Positions 24,101-36,742 of a DNA stretch of 64,000 nucleotides are shown piece by piece. The DNA lies in assembly GCA_021229015.1 (NCBI GenBank), contig CM037777.1, positions 53,532,087 to 53,596,086 of the forward strand. Reading direction: 5' to 3'. Below the pieces are notes generated by a model. The model had not been told where the DNA came from. It was given only the letters and a program-made list of their open reading frames with translations, and ran no database searches. The position numbers and the translations under genes are program-made. Every line of letters starts with the position of its first letter. Position 1 is the stretch's first letter. This DNA is from Solen grandis. Taxonomy: Eukaryota > Mollusca > Bivalvia > Adapedonta > Solenidae.

Positions 24101-24989
24101 CTGTTAAATGACTGGTGGGCACGCGAGGTAAAAAGCATTTCAGACAGATCACATTTCTCATGGCTTGGACTCTTGGGGCCACACTGACCGCTGTCTATTG
24201 GCTGACCATCTGCCTGATGACTGGTTAGCTCGTGTAGCTAGGTGACAAAGTTCTCACCTTGAAACTGAAGTTGAACAAGTCCACATCCCCTGGGCAACAA
24301 GTTTCTGGTTTAGACCATGTATCCCTGAACCACTCCTGAGCTATCAAAGGAAATGTGCTGAGCATAAAACCTGGCCAGACTTGTAATTGAAGATTGTTTT
24401 CTGGTTGATCAGGATTTAAGGTAAAGTCTTGGACCACTTACCCTCTATCAAGATAACCAAGGTACCTAATTGAAACATTAGGAAACCCTGGTTTTCTCCG
24501 TGAAAGGCCAGGAGGTCTGAAATGTAGTGGAACCATTACAGGGACTTTTTAACTACTATTTACACAGTTAAACTAGTAAGGCTGAGACTTGCAGTAAGAT
24601 CTCACAATGTTGTGGGATGTTGCTGTGACAGTATTTCAGTCATATAGTAATATCCAACTACCTATTTACAGGTGGAGGAAGACCCCAAATACAAGGAATC
24701 ACCCATGTAGAAATAATGACCTACTGCAGGTTATCACAGTGACCAAACTGTGGTTACTCCTTTTTGTAGAAACACCTTCAACCATCTTTAAGGGATTAAT
24801 ATCCCATCATGATTCAGTCACTGTTCACAAACAGCGTCACAAATAAACCCATGTGTTCTCATGTGAACCAGGTTGACCACTGATCACATGATATCCCAGT
24901 GTAGCTATTGGATAATCAGAAGATTTGATATGAATATATTCACAAACATTAAAAAGCTCCATTAATTAGAAGAAACAGAGCCATATTAA
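21181..24989. other. noncoding with higher-complexity islands
   Basis: No gene is recognised. 21640-22200 and 23880-24250 are of higher complexity and GC content than the surroundings and contain ATTA/TAAT and CCAAT-like motifs (for example ATTAATTGAACCAATTAACC at about 23928); they may be conserved noncoding blocks. A run of 14 G lies at 22589-22602. Open frames such as 21908-22165 and 24225-24437 have no domain signature. Confidence 0.4.
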
Positions 24990-26252
24990 ACTAGAACTAT
25001 CACTGAAGGTGATTCATACTCCCACCCCCATCTTTGACACAGGATGTATTCACATGACACATAAAATGAATGTTCACACATAGGATTTGGGCTTATAAGC
25101 ATACCAAAAAAAAATATTATCACTAAAGGTGATCAATACCCACACCGGAAGTCTGTCATGTGTAGGAATACAGTTTCAAAAGTTTGCGTGAGTGAAAGAC
25201 TACATGTATGTAAGGTTTAAAGTTAGTGTGAGCAATGGTTCAAAAGTTTTGGACAATGCTAAAAAGTTTTGACAGACAGACAGATAGACAGAGAGACACA
25301 CATACAGACACACAGAAGAAAACAATTTGCCCCCAAGATCTGTAGCTGAGGAGAATTAAAATGCAGTCTAATTATGGTTCACATCCATATTTATTGTTTG
25401 CAAAAACCTGTCTTTAAGAATTTACATTGTGGTTTTCTTATGCACTGCACTTCCTCTCATCAAGATCAATCTACATATGAAGTTTCATCAACCTAGCTAC
25501 TTTAGTATTGGAGTTATGCTCCGGACAAAATCAAAAGATTAAAAATGACAAAGGGCAATAACTCCTTTTAAAATACATACAGAGTTATGGTTCTTGTGCA
25601 CTGCACTTCCTCTCATCAAGATCAATCTACATACAAAGTTTCATCAACCTAGCTACTTTAGTATTGGAGTTATGGTCCGGACAAAATCAAAAGATTAAAA
25701 ATGACAAAGGGCAATAACTCCTTTCAAAATACATGCAGAGTTATGGTTCTTAGGCACTGCACTTCCTCTCATGAAGGTCTATCTACATATGAGGTCTATC
25801 TACATATGAAGTTTGATCAACATAAGTACAGTAGTTTTGGAGAAATGCTCCTGACAAAATCAAAAGACAAAAATTAACAAAGGGGAATAACTCCTGGTTT
25901 TGTGCACTGCACTTCCTCTCATCAAGATCAATCTACATATGAAGTTTCATCAACCTAGCTACTTTAGTATTGGAGTTATGGTCCGGACAAAATCAAAAGA
26001 TTAAAAATGACAAAGGGCAATAACTCCTTTCAAAATACATGCAGAGTTATGGTTCTTATGAACTGCACTTCCTCTCATCAAGGTCTATCTACCTATGAAG
26101 TTTCATCAACATAGGTACAGCAGTTTTGGAGAAATGCTCCTGACAAATATTTGTAGACCAACCGCCGGACCGACCGACGGACCGACCGACGTACCGACCG
26201 ACCGACAGGGTGACTCCTATATACCCCCCCAAATTTCATTTGTGGGGGTATA
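24990..26252 (+). mobile_element. pearl-like (Helitron-related) family 1 element, copy 2
   Basis: Same architecture as 18092-19845 and nearly identical over the left flank. The terminus is ACTAGAACTATCACTGAAGG and the internal hairpin motif is at 25110-25125. Core units start at 25431, 25589, 25745, 25896 and 26051 (types 1-1-2-1-2, the last truncated). A GACC/GACG microsatellite spans 26165-26208, and the right hairpin is TATACCCCC...GGGGGTATA. The third unit has a 20-bp internal duplication (AGGTCTATCTACATATG twice). High identity to copy 1 implies recent mobility. Confidence 0.85.
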
Positions 26253-27077
26253 ATTACCATTGCCTAACAAAGATAACATAATGCCTAGCCCTTGCATTTC
26301 TGGTCTCAACAAATCACCATCCTTCGGACAAGGCCAGTTTCAATTTTCAGATAAACTAAACATCAGGACTTTAGCCCCATTTACAGACCACTCTGGCTAA
26401 AGACTTTACCCCTTTCAACTGTATTAGTCATCCTCAAAATCTCGCTAATGTCCAGTCTGATTTTGTACTGACCTTAAAATAATGTAAAAATTATTCAAAT
26501 GAGGGTAAGGCAAGTTTTCAAATGGGCTATCTGTTGGTCCGGAGATGACCACTGGCTGGGACCATCCATCCATCATGGCCGCCTAATCCAGGGGTGTTAA
26601 TTTCACAAGGCCTAATGGACTGTCAAACACTTCCAGAAGTGTGGAGTGACCACTATTCATCACATGAACAGTCCTCCACCCTGATTGAGTCACACTTGAT
26701 TAATTACATTGTATCATACAGAACTTCAGTTGTTCTGGTTCTCTGCTTGGTTTAAATGACCTACGGACAATATTTTGTTTGTTGTTGTTTGTTTGTTTGT
26801 TGGTTTTAATGTCCCAATATTTCAGTAACACAGGAACTAACCAATACCGTGCGGCTTTACTGTAATATCACATAATGATGATGTTAAGTTTCATGATACT
26901 GCAACCAGTCACAATACTGACACAAGGGTTGCAAGATCAAGAAATATCTGTGAAAGATAAAAAAGTATCATACATCTATCAATGATAAGATTTTATATTT
27001 CAAGAAATACTTGTTTAATTCTACCAACTTCAACCTCATTCATGGTCAAAGAAAATCATTTTCATGTTGGATTTCAC
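26253..27077. other. noncoding; possible SINE tail
   Basis: Mostly unique-looking. At 26773-26815 a (TTTG)n tract followed by TTGGTTTTAATGTCCCAATA resembles the reverse complement of the 3' end of common bivalve SINEs; this is weak. Confidence 0.35.
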
Positions 27078-27308
27078 TTAACCCTTACCCTCATATAGAC
27101 TCATTTTGACACACTCAATAGGTACCACATAAAGCCTGATCTGCAGAAAAACCACAGTTAAACCTTACCAAATTTAGTTATAAAGTCCTCGTTTCCAGAC
27201 CACTGAGGAGCAGCGAACAGCATAAAACCTAATCAGCCTGCGGCTGATCTGGTTTTATGCTGTTCGCATAGGTCTTTTCATGGTGTCCTCTATGAGGGAA
27301 AGGGTTAA
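27078..27308 (+). mobile_element. MITE-P copy 4, loop deleted
   Basis: Element body 27082-27304 (223 bp) with TTAA on both sides. Termini are CCCTTACCCTCATATAG and CTATGAGGGAAAGGG. About 12 bp at the tip of the central hairpin are missing (CAGCCTGCGGCTGATC), so the arms meet without the usual loop. Confidence 0.88.
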
Positions 27309-27821
27309 GGGAGAATATATTCAGATAACAAGTTGTGAAATAAATCATAATTTTACACCTCAATTGCATACATCATCTGGTTCATATAATGTTATATTAA
27401 CCTGCACTGTACTAAATATAAACCACTGATTACATCATTACCTTTTTTTAAGACAAGTAGATTTCACGAACACTTATGGGTTTTTTTCTATTGATATGTA
27501 AAAAATGTACACATTGTTGTAATTGACAGCTACACTTCGTCCATATACCTTCCTGTGGTCCGATTGGCCAGTCCATAAATTTGCATATCACCCTCAATGT
27601 CATTTGTTACTTATCAAAAATTTTCATGTTTCTCGAACAAAGACTGGGGAATATTTATGATGGATAAATTATATTGTACACCATAAAATTTCAAAGACAC
27701 AGGAGAATGAAAAAAAGAAAAGAAAATAAGACAGCATATGTAATAAAAATTTACTAATTTTTAGAATAAAATCAGATTTGATATCTCTTGTGGCTACATT
27801 TCTGTCCTAGCTTCTATTGTT
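27309..27821. other. noncoding with octamer-like site
   Basis: Contains CGATTGGCC (27561-27569, inverted CCAAT) and AATTTGCATAT (27578-27588, octamer/POU-like) within 30 bp. Otherwise featureless. Confidence 0.35.
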
Positions 27822-28063
27822 TTAACCCTTTCCCTCATATATACTCCTTTTGACGCCCTCTATAGGTATCACATAAAGCCTGATGTGCAGAAAACCACAG
27901 TTAAACCTTACCAAATTTAATTACAAAATCCTCATTTCCAGACCACTGAGGAGCAGCGAACAGCATAAAACCTGATCAGCCTGCGAGTTACTCGCAGGCT
28001 GATCTGGTTTTATGCTGTTCGCATAGGTCTTTTCATGGTGTCCTCTATGAGGGAAAGGGTTAA
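27822..28063 (+). mobile_element. MITE-P copy 5, full length
   Basis: Body 27826-28059, 234 bp, flanked by TTAA. The central hairpin is intact with one mismatch. It lies only about 510 bp from copy 4, in the same orientation. Confidence 0.9.
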
Positions 28064-29349
28064 GAAAAGATGGCAAACATTAGGAAAAGTGACAGAAAAA
28101 TGACTGATACAGTAATCACATGGTACAGTCCACTTCTCCGTGATGAAGAAACTCCAAGTGTAAAGTGTCAGAAAGTTAAGAAAACTTAACAAGAGGCAGG
28201 AAAGAGCTGTGAGAACATCAGTCAAGAAGCTAACCAACTGTTCATGTATCCAACATTCCTCTTTGTAAACCATTTGCATGTCGAATTGGAACGCGTTAAT
28301 ACAATTAGATGTGTGAAAACGGGAGACAGAAAAGTCTACCAGATTAAGAGAGTTTCTATCACTGGGAAAGATGAAGGAATTCATTACCCGAGCACTTCGA
28401 TGCTATTGTAGTAATCTGACAATCATGGCCAACATCCTGCGCTCATGATGGAAACAATTGCCAGTTGAGGGTGCAGAAAATGTTCAATATGGTCATTCCC
28501 GGAGATGCTGAAGCCATAATGGTCAATCTCAATTGTCCGGAATGGTCAATTCAGGACAGGCCAGCTGTCTCCTGATGTCCAGTGATAAGCCAGATGATTC
28601 AGCCCTCCGAGGCCAGACTGACCCCTGGTCACAAACAATGGATGCATAATTGAGGAAAAATGATGACTGCCTGTGATCAAAGCACCGAAGGCACAGTAAT
28701 GGCCACTGACCCCTGCCTGGGCTATGCGATATGATAAGTGATATTAAATATGAGAAGAGGGAATGGAGATTAAATTCTGAGTAGATGGCAAATAAAACTA
28801 AAATGAAATGATCTGATTATCTCCAGTAATGTACATGATATCTATTATACAGATAAAAAAAATTCCATGAAGGAAATGAGGCAAATGTTTCCTTAAGGAA
28901 TTCTTAATTGTTTTCAGATTATATGGCTTAGGGGTTTCTAGATATGGTATTTCCATGCTATTGTGTTATATTAAAAAGTATTGTGACTGAAGTATTATTA
29001 CTTAAAGATAAAATATAAAGTATGTTTCTTCTTTTCCTTTTTTCCCCTTTCTATTCTCCCTTTCATGACATTGATTAAATAAACAAAAAAATAAAAAAAC
29101 AATGTTTTTTTTTTCTGCTTGATATATACTTGATCCTTATTTGGTTGGAATCCTTTATTTAATTATATTTAAGTGATTGAATAGTCATCCATTTTTGGCT
29201 TGTTCTGAGTTCTAAATGTTCAACTAAAATATCTGCTTCAGCTTCTTTATTAAATATTTCATAAAAACAAAATTAAATTATCTTAAGTCAGATATGATTA
29301 TTAAAAGCTTTTTAATAAAATTTTTTTTTTTTTTAATAAAATATGGTTA

Positions 29350-29352
<3 letters not shown>
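28064..29352. other. noncoding; higher-complexity block
   Basis: 28400-28740 is GC-richer and complex, with repeated short words (ATGGTCAAT, TGGTCATTCC, TGTCCGGAATGGTC) and no open frame. It is a candidate conserved noncoding element. The 124-residue minus frame at 28010-28384 starts in unique DNA and ends inside MITE-P, so it is not a gene. Confidence 0.4.

Positions 29353-29406
<54 letters not shown>
29353..29406 (+). repeat. (TC)n-(TA)n compound microsatellite
   Basis: An uninterrupted TC tract to about 29383 is followed directly by a TA tract to 29406. Confidence 0.95.
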
Positions 29407-29407
<1 letters not shown>

Positions 29408-29782
29408 GTGGCTTACTATTTGTCTGACTTTTGTTGTGTTGGCCACAGTGGTGCATTTGTAATTGGTAGAAGGAGCACATGGCTCAAGTTACCATTCAAA
29501 ACAAACTTATTTTTCACATAACCTGGGCAAAATACAAAAATGTAATATATATATATATTTTTTTTTTATTTTGGACTGAAAAAGAGCTATTTCATTGGCT
29601 GAAAAAGTGGGACAAACAGTAAATTATGCTGAGTAAGCCATCAAAATTTATATATTTTAAAATCAAATGCAATTCTTCTCCAATTGATCATCTATCCATG
29701 CAATGTACACACAAAAGAAGAAAACTCTGCACTTTAATTACTGGGGATTATAATTAGAATAGTGAAAAAGTGCTATATAACT

Positions 29783-29807
29783 GTGCGCACGCACCCACGC
29801 ACGCATG

Positions 29808-29850
<43 letters not shown>
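29783..29850 (+). repeat. (AC)n microsatellite with CACG-rich lead
   Basis: Degenerate GCAC/CACG words at 29783-29811 run into an uninterrupted AC tract at 29812-29850. Confidence 0.93.
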
Positions 29851-29853
<3 letters not shown>

Positions 29854-31609
29854 CTCTATAATTCTGAATCGATCCCAACGAACACTGCACCTGCCCATTC
29901 TACAGCATCCCCGACACCCTCCAATTCAAACTCTCAGCAATTCTGACTGGTGGTCAACCAGGACAAAGCTACATGGCAGCGGGAGATGCTAGAGTCTGAT
30001 TAGTTGCAGCAATCAGACACATTGATGGGCAGTCCAGGAAATGGAGGCCTAATGATCCAGAACTTTCCCTGATAAAGCCAACTGATCCATTTCTCATTTT
30101 AATTGTTTCCATGTACAGACTTTTACCATTCTTTTATGGCAATTCATGACCCGTTCCAATAGGGCAAATATATATGGTTTCATTCATACTGTTGTGGCCT
30201 TAATGTAAACTGTGAATCATTAATTAGAGAAGCCAGTAGTCGGTCATGGCCAAAGTTTACACAAATTGGATGGGTCACTTTAATGTCTATCTGTTACTAT
30301 TTTAAAGAATCATCCCAAGTAATGCCTCTTTTTAATATCACAATTAGTGACACAATCCCCTTAATTAAAAACTAATACACATTTCCGTCGTTAGATATTT
30401 ATACGGTGTCTGAGTAAATAAGTTCCTTCGAAATATTCATGACTTTCCATCACCATGAAACACATTAAATATTCATTTTTTTTAAATAAACAGTTCTAAC
30501 TCCACCAACCAAAACTCCCCTTGCAGCATTTTTTTTTTATTGGTAACACAAAACTCACTTAACTGAAATTGACATTTTGACATATACCCTACCAACCTCT
30601 TGCATAATTGAATTTCGAGAAAAACTTTCCAAGCAAAGTGCCACCTCACATGCTTCTCTGAAGGATTTCCAAACGAATCAATCTGGCAATGACCTCTGCC
30701 AGATGAACTCACCAATGATTGCTTTTCATGTACAGGTCTAGTTAACTACAATGATAAACATCAAACAATAGCCAAATTCTACCCTCTGAACAATTCTCAA
30801 TAATTTTCGCACAAAAATCAATTAACATTTTTATCAAGCATTTTGGGCGGTGTTATGATTAATGCTAATAATTGGATTTCCACCGCTGCCTGGATATTTT
30901 CAACGTTTATTTCCATGTTTATTCTCCCTGATATTAAGAGTAAACAATGATAACTGATTTGCTCCGACCAGAAAAAAGGGCCAAGAGATTTACGATTTGA
31001 TAACAGCTAATGGTTTCTTCTCATACAAGAGGCCAATACACTCGATGAGTTCCAGAGAATATTTCATCCAAATAGTTGCTTTCCTTTATAATTATATATA
31101 CATCCAGGCCTGACTGGTGTCACTTTCCATGCACTTTACCATCCATTTCAATCATGGTGTGCCATTATTCAAACTTATCCCCTGATATTAAAATGAACAG
31201 AAATTCAGACAATTATTGTGTATTTACATAACACTTAAAATACAATAATGGAACAAAGACATAAAAAAATTGGTCATAAAGTCTATATACAAGTCCTGAG
31301 GAAATTAACAGATTCAGATGTTTCCTCTCCGGACTGGGTTCTAGTTTTACATTATTGAATTTTACAGCAATAAAATCATGATTAGTGTTCAGGAATGAGA
31401 TCTTCTTAAGTAAAAACTGTACTTTCATAATGAATTCTGTATTTGTAGACAGTTAAACAAATACTTCAGTAAATGTATTAGTTTTAGCAAACGTTATATT
31501 GATGCATGTGTGTGGGTGTGTTATTCTGGACTACATATGGCATCTCTTTCCATAATAAACATATAAGTATATAATTATGTTCATTTAAATAAAATTCACA
31601 TTATCATAG
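29851..31609. other. noncoding, fairly high complexity
   Basis: 29870-30450 and 30720-31160 are of higher complexity, with many ATTA/TAAT words and little simple sequence. They could be conserved noncoding DNA. No gene or RNA is identified. Confidence 0.38.
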
Positions 31610-33416
31610 CAATCCATTATAATACTATACTGTGTGTAGACCCATTTTCTATACAGTCCATTATAATGCTATACTGTGTGTAGACCCATTTTCTATACAG
31701 TCCATTATAATGCTATACTGTGTGTAGACCCATTTTCTATACAGTCCATTATAATGCTATACTGTGTATAGACCCATTTTCTATGCAGTCCATTATAACA
31801 CTATACTGTGTATAGACCCATTTTCTATGCAGTCCATTATAATGCTATACTGTGTATAGACCCATTTTCTATGCAGTCCATTATAATGCTATACTGTTTT
31901 TTTTCTATGCAGCCTTAAAATGCTATACTTGTAAATCCATTTTCTATGCAGACCATTATAATGCTATACTGTATAAATCCATTTTCTATGCAGTCCATTA
32001 AAATGCTATACTGTATAAATCCATTTTCTATGCAGTCCATTATAATGCTATACTGTATAAATCCATTTTCTATGCAGTCCATTAAAATGCTATACTGTAT
32101 AAATCCATTTTCTATGCAGTCAATTAAATGCTATACATGTATAAATCCATTTTCTATGCAGTCCATTAAAATGCTACATGTATAAATCCATTTTCTATGC
32201 AGTCCATTAAATTGCTATACTGTGTAAATCCATTTTCTATGCAGCTCATTATAATGCTATACTGTGTAAATCCATTTTCTATGCAGTCCTTTATAATGCT
32301 ATACAGTGTAGATCCATTTCTATGTAGTTCATTAAAATGCTATACTGTATAAATCCATTTTCTATGCAGCCTTTATAATGCTATACAGTGTAGATCCATT
32401 TCTATGCAGACCATTATAAATGCTATACTTTGTAAATCCATTTTCTATGCAGTCAATTAAATTGCTATACGGTGAAGATCCATTTCTATGCAGTTCATTA
32501 TAATGCTATACTGTGTAAATCCATTTTCTATGCAGACCATTAAATGCTATACTGTGTAAATCCATTTTCTATGCAGTCAGTTAAATTGCTATACAGTGAA
32601 GATCCATTTCTATGCAGTTCATTAAAAATGCTATACTTTGTAAATCCATTTTCTATGCAGACCATTAAAATGCTATACTTTGTAAATCCATTTTCTATGC
32701 AGACCATTATAATGCTATACTGTGTAAATCCATTTTCTATGCAGTCCATTATAATGCTATACTGTGTAAATCCATTTTCTATGCAGTCCATTATAATGCT
32801 ATACTGTGTAAATCCATTTTCTATGCAGACCATTAAAATGCTATACTGTGTAAATCCATTTTCTATGCAGTCCATTATAATTGCTATACTGTGTAAATCC
32901 ATTTTCTATGCAGACCATTAAAATGCTATACTGTGTAAATCCATTTTCTATGCAGACCATTAAAATGCTATACTGTGTAAATCCATTTTCTATGCAGACC
33001 ATTATAATGCTATACTGTGTAAATCCATTTTCTATGCAGACCATTAAAATGCTATACTTTGTAAATCCATTTTCTATGCAGACCATTAAAATGCTATACT
33101 TTGTAAATCCATTTTCTATGCAGACCATTATAATGCTAAAAAGTGTAAATCCATTTTCTATGCAGTTCATTAAAATGCTATACTGTGTAAATCCATTTTC
33201 TATGCAGTCCTTGATAATGCTATACAGTGTAGATCCATTTCTATGTAGTTCATTAAAATGCTATACAGTGTAGATCCATTCTATGTGGTCCATTATAATG
33301 CTGTATAGTGTAGATCCATTACTATGTGGTCCATTATAATGCTGAATAGTGTAGATCCATTACTATGTGGTCCATTATAATGCTGTATAGTGTAGATCCA
33401 TTACTATGTGTCTATT
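31610..33416 (+). repeat. minisatellite, about 43 units of about 42 bp
   Basis: The unit contains AATGCTATACTGTGTAAATC and CATTTTCTATGCAG. The array has zones: about seven units with GTGTAGACCC or GTATAGACCC at the left (about 44 bp), mostly 42-bp units in the middle, and about 41-bp units with GTAGATCCATT and CTATGTGG at the right. Because 42 is a multiple of three, long frames stay open on both strands (plus: repeats of MLYCVNPFSMQTIK; minus: repeats of MVCIENGFTQYSII). The plus and minus frames overlap each other and break wherever unit length changes, so they are repeat artefacts. Confidence 0.96.
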
Positions 33417-34271
33417 ACCAATGTAAAACAAGCTTAAATTCCATCAACAATACCTAGTGCTATGTAGATCTAAAAGCTTATGGAAGGTAGGAACACCTAA
33501 TACCATTCTTGCTATCTTAAAGAATTATCATAAAAATTTATAAAAATGATATGTGTTCCTAAGAATTTAAATATTTCTAAGAGCTAAATAATGTTGGTGG
33601 AACTTGAACCAGTTTACACGATTGACTCTAAATTTACAATATGTAAATATTGCTATGAAATTTAAATACATTTCAATATAACATGGTTTAATGTTTGGAC
33701 CCTGGTAACAGCGCTATAATGGATTTTCTCCACATACTGTGTTGTCTTTCAGAAAGCCATTACAACTTTTGAGCACTATAAAAAGACCATTTCCCCCACC
33801 CTCTGAGACTTTACGTTACTAATATTGACACTGATACCAACAATGCCTCATTTCTAAGAGTTGAAAACTTTCAGTCCATCCTAAAATATGGAGTGCTGAA
33901 TTTCAATTATGTTTACCCCAAATTACACAATTATAGCGATGAAGAATGCTATGACATCACATAGTATATCAACAGCGCCTCATTGAAACTTACCCACATT
34001 TCTTTTTCCATCAGAGTTATCCTTCACATCAGGAAATCTAACACCGTGACTTGTACAATATAATTACTCGTCCATTACCACTTCAGTATAGTTTCGCTAC
34101 ACTTTTCCTCCTGTAAGTTACTGATTTGTACTGAGATAGCTTAAATGGATGGTGATTACTACATTATATCTTTTGCCAGTATGGTGACATCGCGTGACCT
34201 AAACCACGGGTGGATTGTAACTTTTACTTACTGGCAGTTGTTGTTATAACATACAGCTACATGCTTAATTA
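33417..34271. other. noncoding, no feature seen
   Basis: Moderately complex sequence; no supportable gene or repeat. Confidence 0.45.
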
Positions 34272-34325
34272 AAATTAAAAAAAAAAAAAAAAAAAAAAAG
34301 AAAGAAAGAAAGAAAGAAAAAGAAA
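34272..34325 (+). repeat. poly-A and (GAAA)n tract
   Basis: About 24 A residues followed by several GAAA units. It could be a decayed retroposon tail, but nothing recognisable lies upstream. Confidence 0.85.
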
Positions 34326-35212
34326 CGAGAAATCAGTGACTTTATTTAAGCACTCTTACAATGTCTTTTTCTTTGTCTACCTCATTCTTTTTATTTTTTC
34401 ACTGATAGATATCTAGTAGTGATAATAAAATAAATATTTTTTTAAACTTGCAAAATATTAATCCTTTGACATGCAACTTGTTACAACCAGCAAAAAAAAA
34501 AAAGAGTATCATATACATTAAAGAAACCCAACATAATAATCAGTCAATTTTCAATTTAAAAAATTGTTAAAATATAGAAAAAAAAACACAATAATTAAAA
34601 ATTATTTACCTTTAATATTAGTATATAACGAATTCACGAAGCTTCCAGCTAAGCGTACACTTGTTACACTTTGTATTTTGAGACGCAATAAACAGCTCTA
34701 AGATATCATCTCATATGGCATTGAAAGAATATATCAGATTTCACAACTCAGGGTTGTTGGACATTTCTTACAATCCTGTTTCATGATTGATCAAACGCGT
34801 ATGGCAGATATTTAAACAGTAATGAATAACATAATAAAACTGTATAAAAAATGTTACAATTCAAGAAAGGTGACAAAGGGTTTCATTACAGCGACACACA
34901 CAATCATTATTGTGAGGACTAAAGACAATTCATGGTCAAACACACCTTAATTTAATTAGGCGATCATTAGATAGCATGCATATAAAGAAGCATATTTTGA
35001 TATGCCACTCGGCAGTGATTTAATGCCCCGCTGGACACGATACGACACAAGCATCATGACAATGGACGTAGCGTGATTTGACAACTTCTTGAATGATACC
35101 AGGTATGATACCATCATAACCTTGACCTACAGACCACCCAGTCAAAACAACCTGAAAAAAATTTAAATCATTCCTTTTTACCATGATGTAGAAACAAGTT
35201 TTTCCACTTTGT
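34326..35212. other. noncoding, AT-rich
   Basis: No supportable gene or repeat. Confidence 0.5.
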
Positions 35213-35345
35213 TTTATTCTCTCTCTTGAGAGTTCTAGTGTTGGACCAGTACTTTGCACCTTGGAATATCTTGAAATATTCTTGCCCCCAATAGGTTCCA
35301 AAACTAGTAACCTTTGGGCCGATAGACAATGAGTAAAACCTGGCC
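35213..35345 (-). mobile_element. SINE-3 fragment, copy 1
   Basis: The minus strand reads CCAAAGGTTACTAGTTTTGG, then GGCAAGAATATTTCAAGATA, then AAAGTACTGGTCCAACAC. The same order occurs at 51494-51590 on the plus strand. The 138-residue minus frame at 35020-35436 that runs through it is therefore not a gene. Confidence 0.5.
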
Positions 35346-36547
35346 GGACCCTGGTATAACCCTTCCTACAATAGTAATACTGACCACTGGTAATCATACG
35401 TACATTTCTGGATGGAGCGGTCCTAGCCAACAACAAACTAAAGATGTAATATCAGCAACAGCTCAGCATCCTTGCTGAATGTGCAAATCTCTCCACAAGA
35501 CTTAAATATCAGCAGTATGGCACCACGAGAACCTGTCAGATATTAAGTAATGGGTATGATACCAGTGGTAATATTTCTGACAACTTATAACATGTACTGT
35601 TGCCATGCTACAAAACAAAACTTATTGCTTTGTTAAAAATTAATCAAAGCGCTGAAGGCACTGAAGTTGTGTGTGTCTCAAGTGGAAGAGGGTTTGACGA
35701 GCTGCAGATATGCAGTGTAACTTATTTTTTTCCAAATATTAAACTTATATTAAAATGATAAACGATTGTTCATTGTAGGCTATAGAAATCGGGAGAGTAG
35801 GAGTGCAAATTGTTAATAGTCTGACGAAACAAATGGTGCTTTCACCTTTAATTTCTTGTAATAACCATGTTAACGCAACGTTAAAGTGGGGTTATTGGCC
35901 TTGCGCAAAAAATAACCTCCATTTATTAAAGTTACTTTGATAAACAAAAGAAATGCAACATTATTGCTCACTTAGCACTACCAGTGCTTTGATTTGTACT
36001 ACTGAGCAACGGCACAGTTTCTATTTATAGATGAAAATAGGTTCCTTAGTAACTTCTGATAGCATATATATACAGGTATCCGCCATTCCACAGAGCAACA
36101 AATAACCCCTGGAGGTATCTCAATGTACCGGACATAGCTTGATCTGATTATTAATGAAGTTATGTGGATTTGTATCAGAATTCAAGCTTTCTATTATTCT
36201 ATATGGACTATTGTAAAATTTGAGGCACAAGCCACCTTTGCATTGAAAGAAACTATACTCCTCCGCATGGTAAAGTGAAAGTTACGCTACATCACAGGAA
36301 AAATTGTTCTTTTGTGCTTTTATGCTACATACAATTATTATTTCCCGTAACTATGTCTATTTTACTCAAAATTGAGTTTTCAACGCTCTGACTGATTCTC
36401 AGCATACATGTATTGTAGAATTCTTTTCAATCGTTTGATCATTCATACAAAATTATGAGGTTATTCAGTTTTAAATGTGAACTGGACCCTCAGAATGAAG
36501 GTACTACAGTTGTGAGTGACACACAACTAAAAACACAGTTTGAAATA
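35346..36547. other. noncoding, no feature seen
   Basis: Unique-looking sequence without an open frame of note. Confidence 0.45.
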
Positions 36548-36742
36548 TAGAACAAGACCTGATGGTATTATGGACAGGTTTTTCATGATCATAAGACCTG
36601 TCCAGATGTCAGTTTTTTCATAAAAATTAGGTCAAAGGTCAAAGTCACATGGTCAACTACATAATATAAAGGTCCATCCACTTAAGCAAATGTCCTAATA
36701 TTGAAGCAATCCAATGAAGGACATAGAAGTTAGAAGTTAAAA
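36548..36742 (+). repeat. dispersed repeat carrying a DR1 motif
   Basis: Contains an inverted repeat (GGACAGGT...ACCTGTCC, 36573-36603) and the word AGGTCAAAGGTCAAAGTCA (36629-36647), followed by CACATGGTCAAC. Such GGTCAAGGTCA-type words are frequent in bivalve dispersed repeats. The left boundary is uncertain. The pearl-like element starts immediately after it. Confidence 0.4.

Noticed and set aside
28010..28384. 124-residue minus-strand frame with hydrophobic stretches
   Set aside because: Its end lies in MITE-P copy 5 and the rest has no domain or codon bias.
29762..29992. His/Thr-rich frame across the AC repeat
   Set aside because: The HTHTHT run is a translation of the (AC)n microsatellite, with no domain after it.
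32540..33273. Overlapping 109-130 residue frames on both strands with a 14-residue repeat
   Set aside because: They come from a 42-bp minisatellite unit lacking stops; both strands are open at once and frames break wherever unit length changes.
31610..33416. CRISPR array
   Set aside because: Units are contiguous tandem repeats without unique spacers, in a eukaryotic genome.
35020..35436. 138-residue minus-strand frame
   Set aside because: It runs through a SINE-3 fragment, so the open frame is coincidental.
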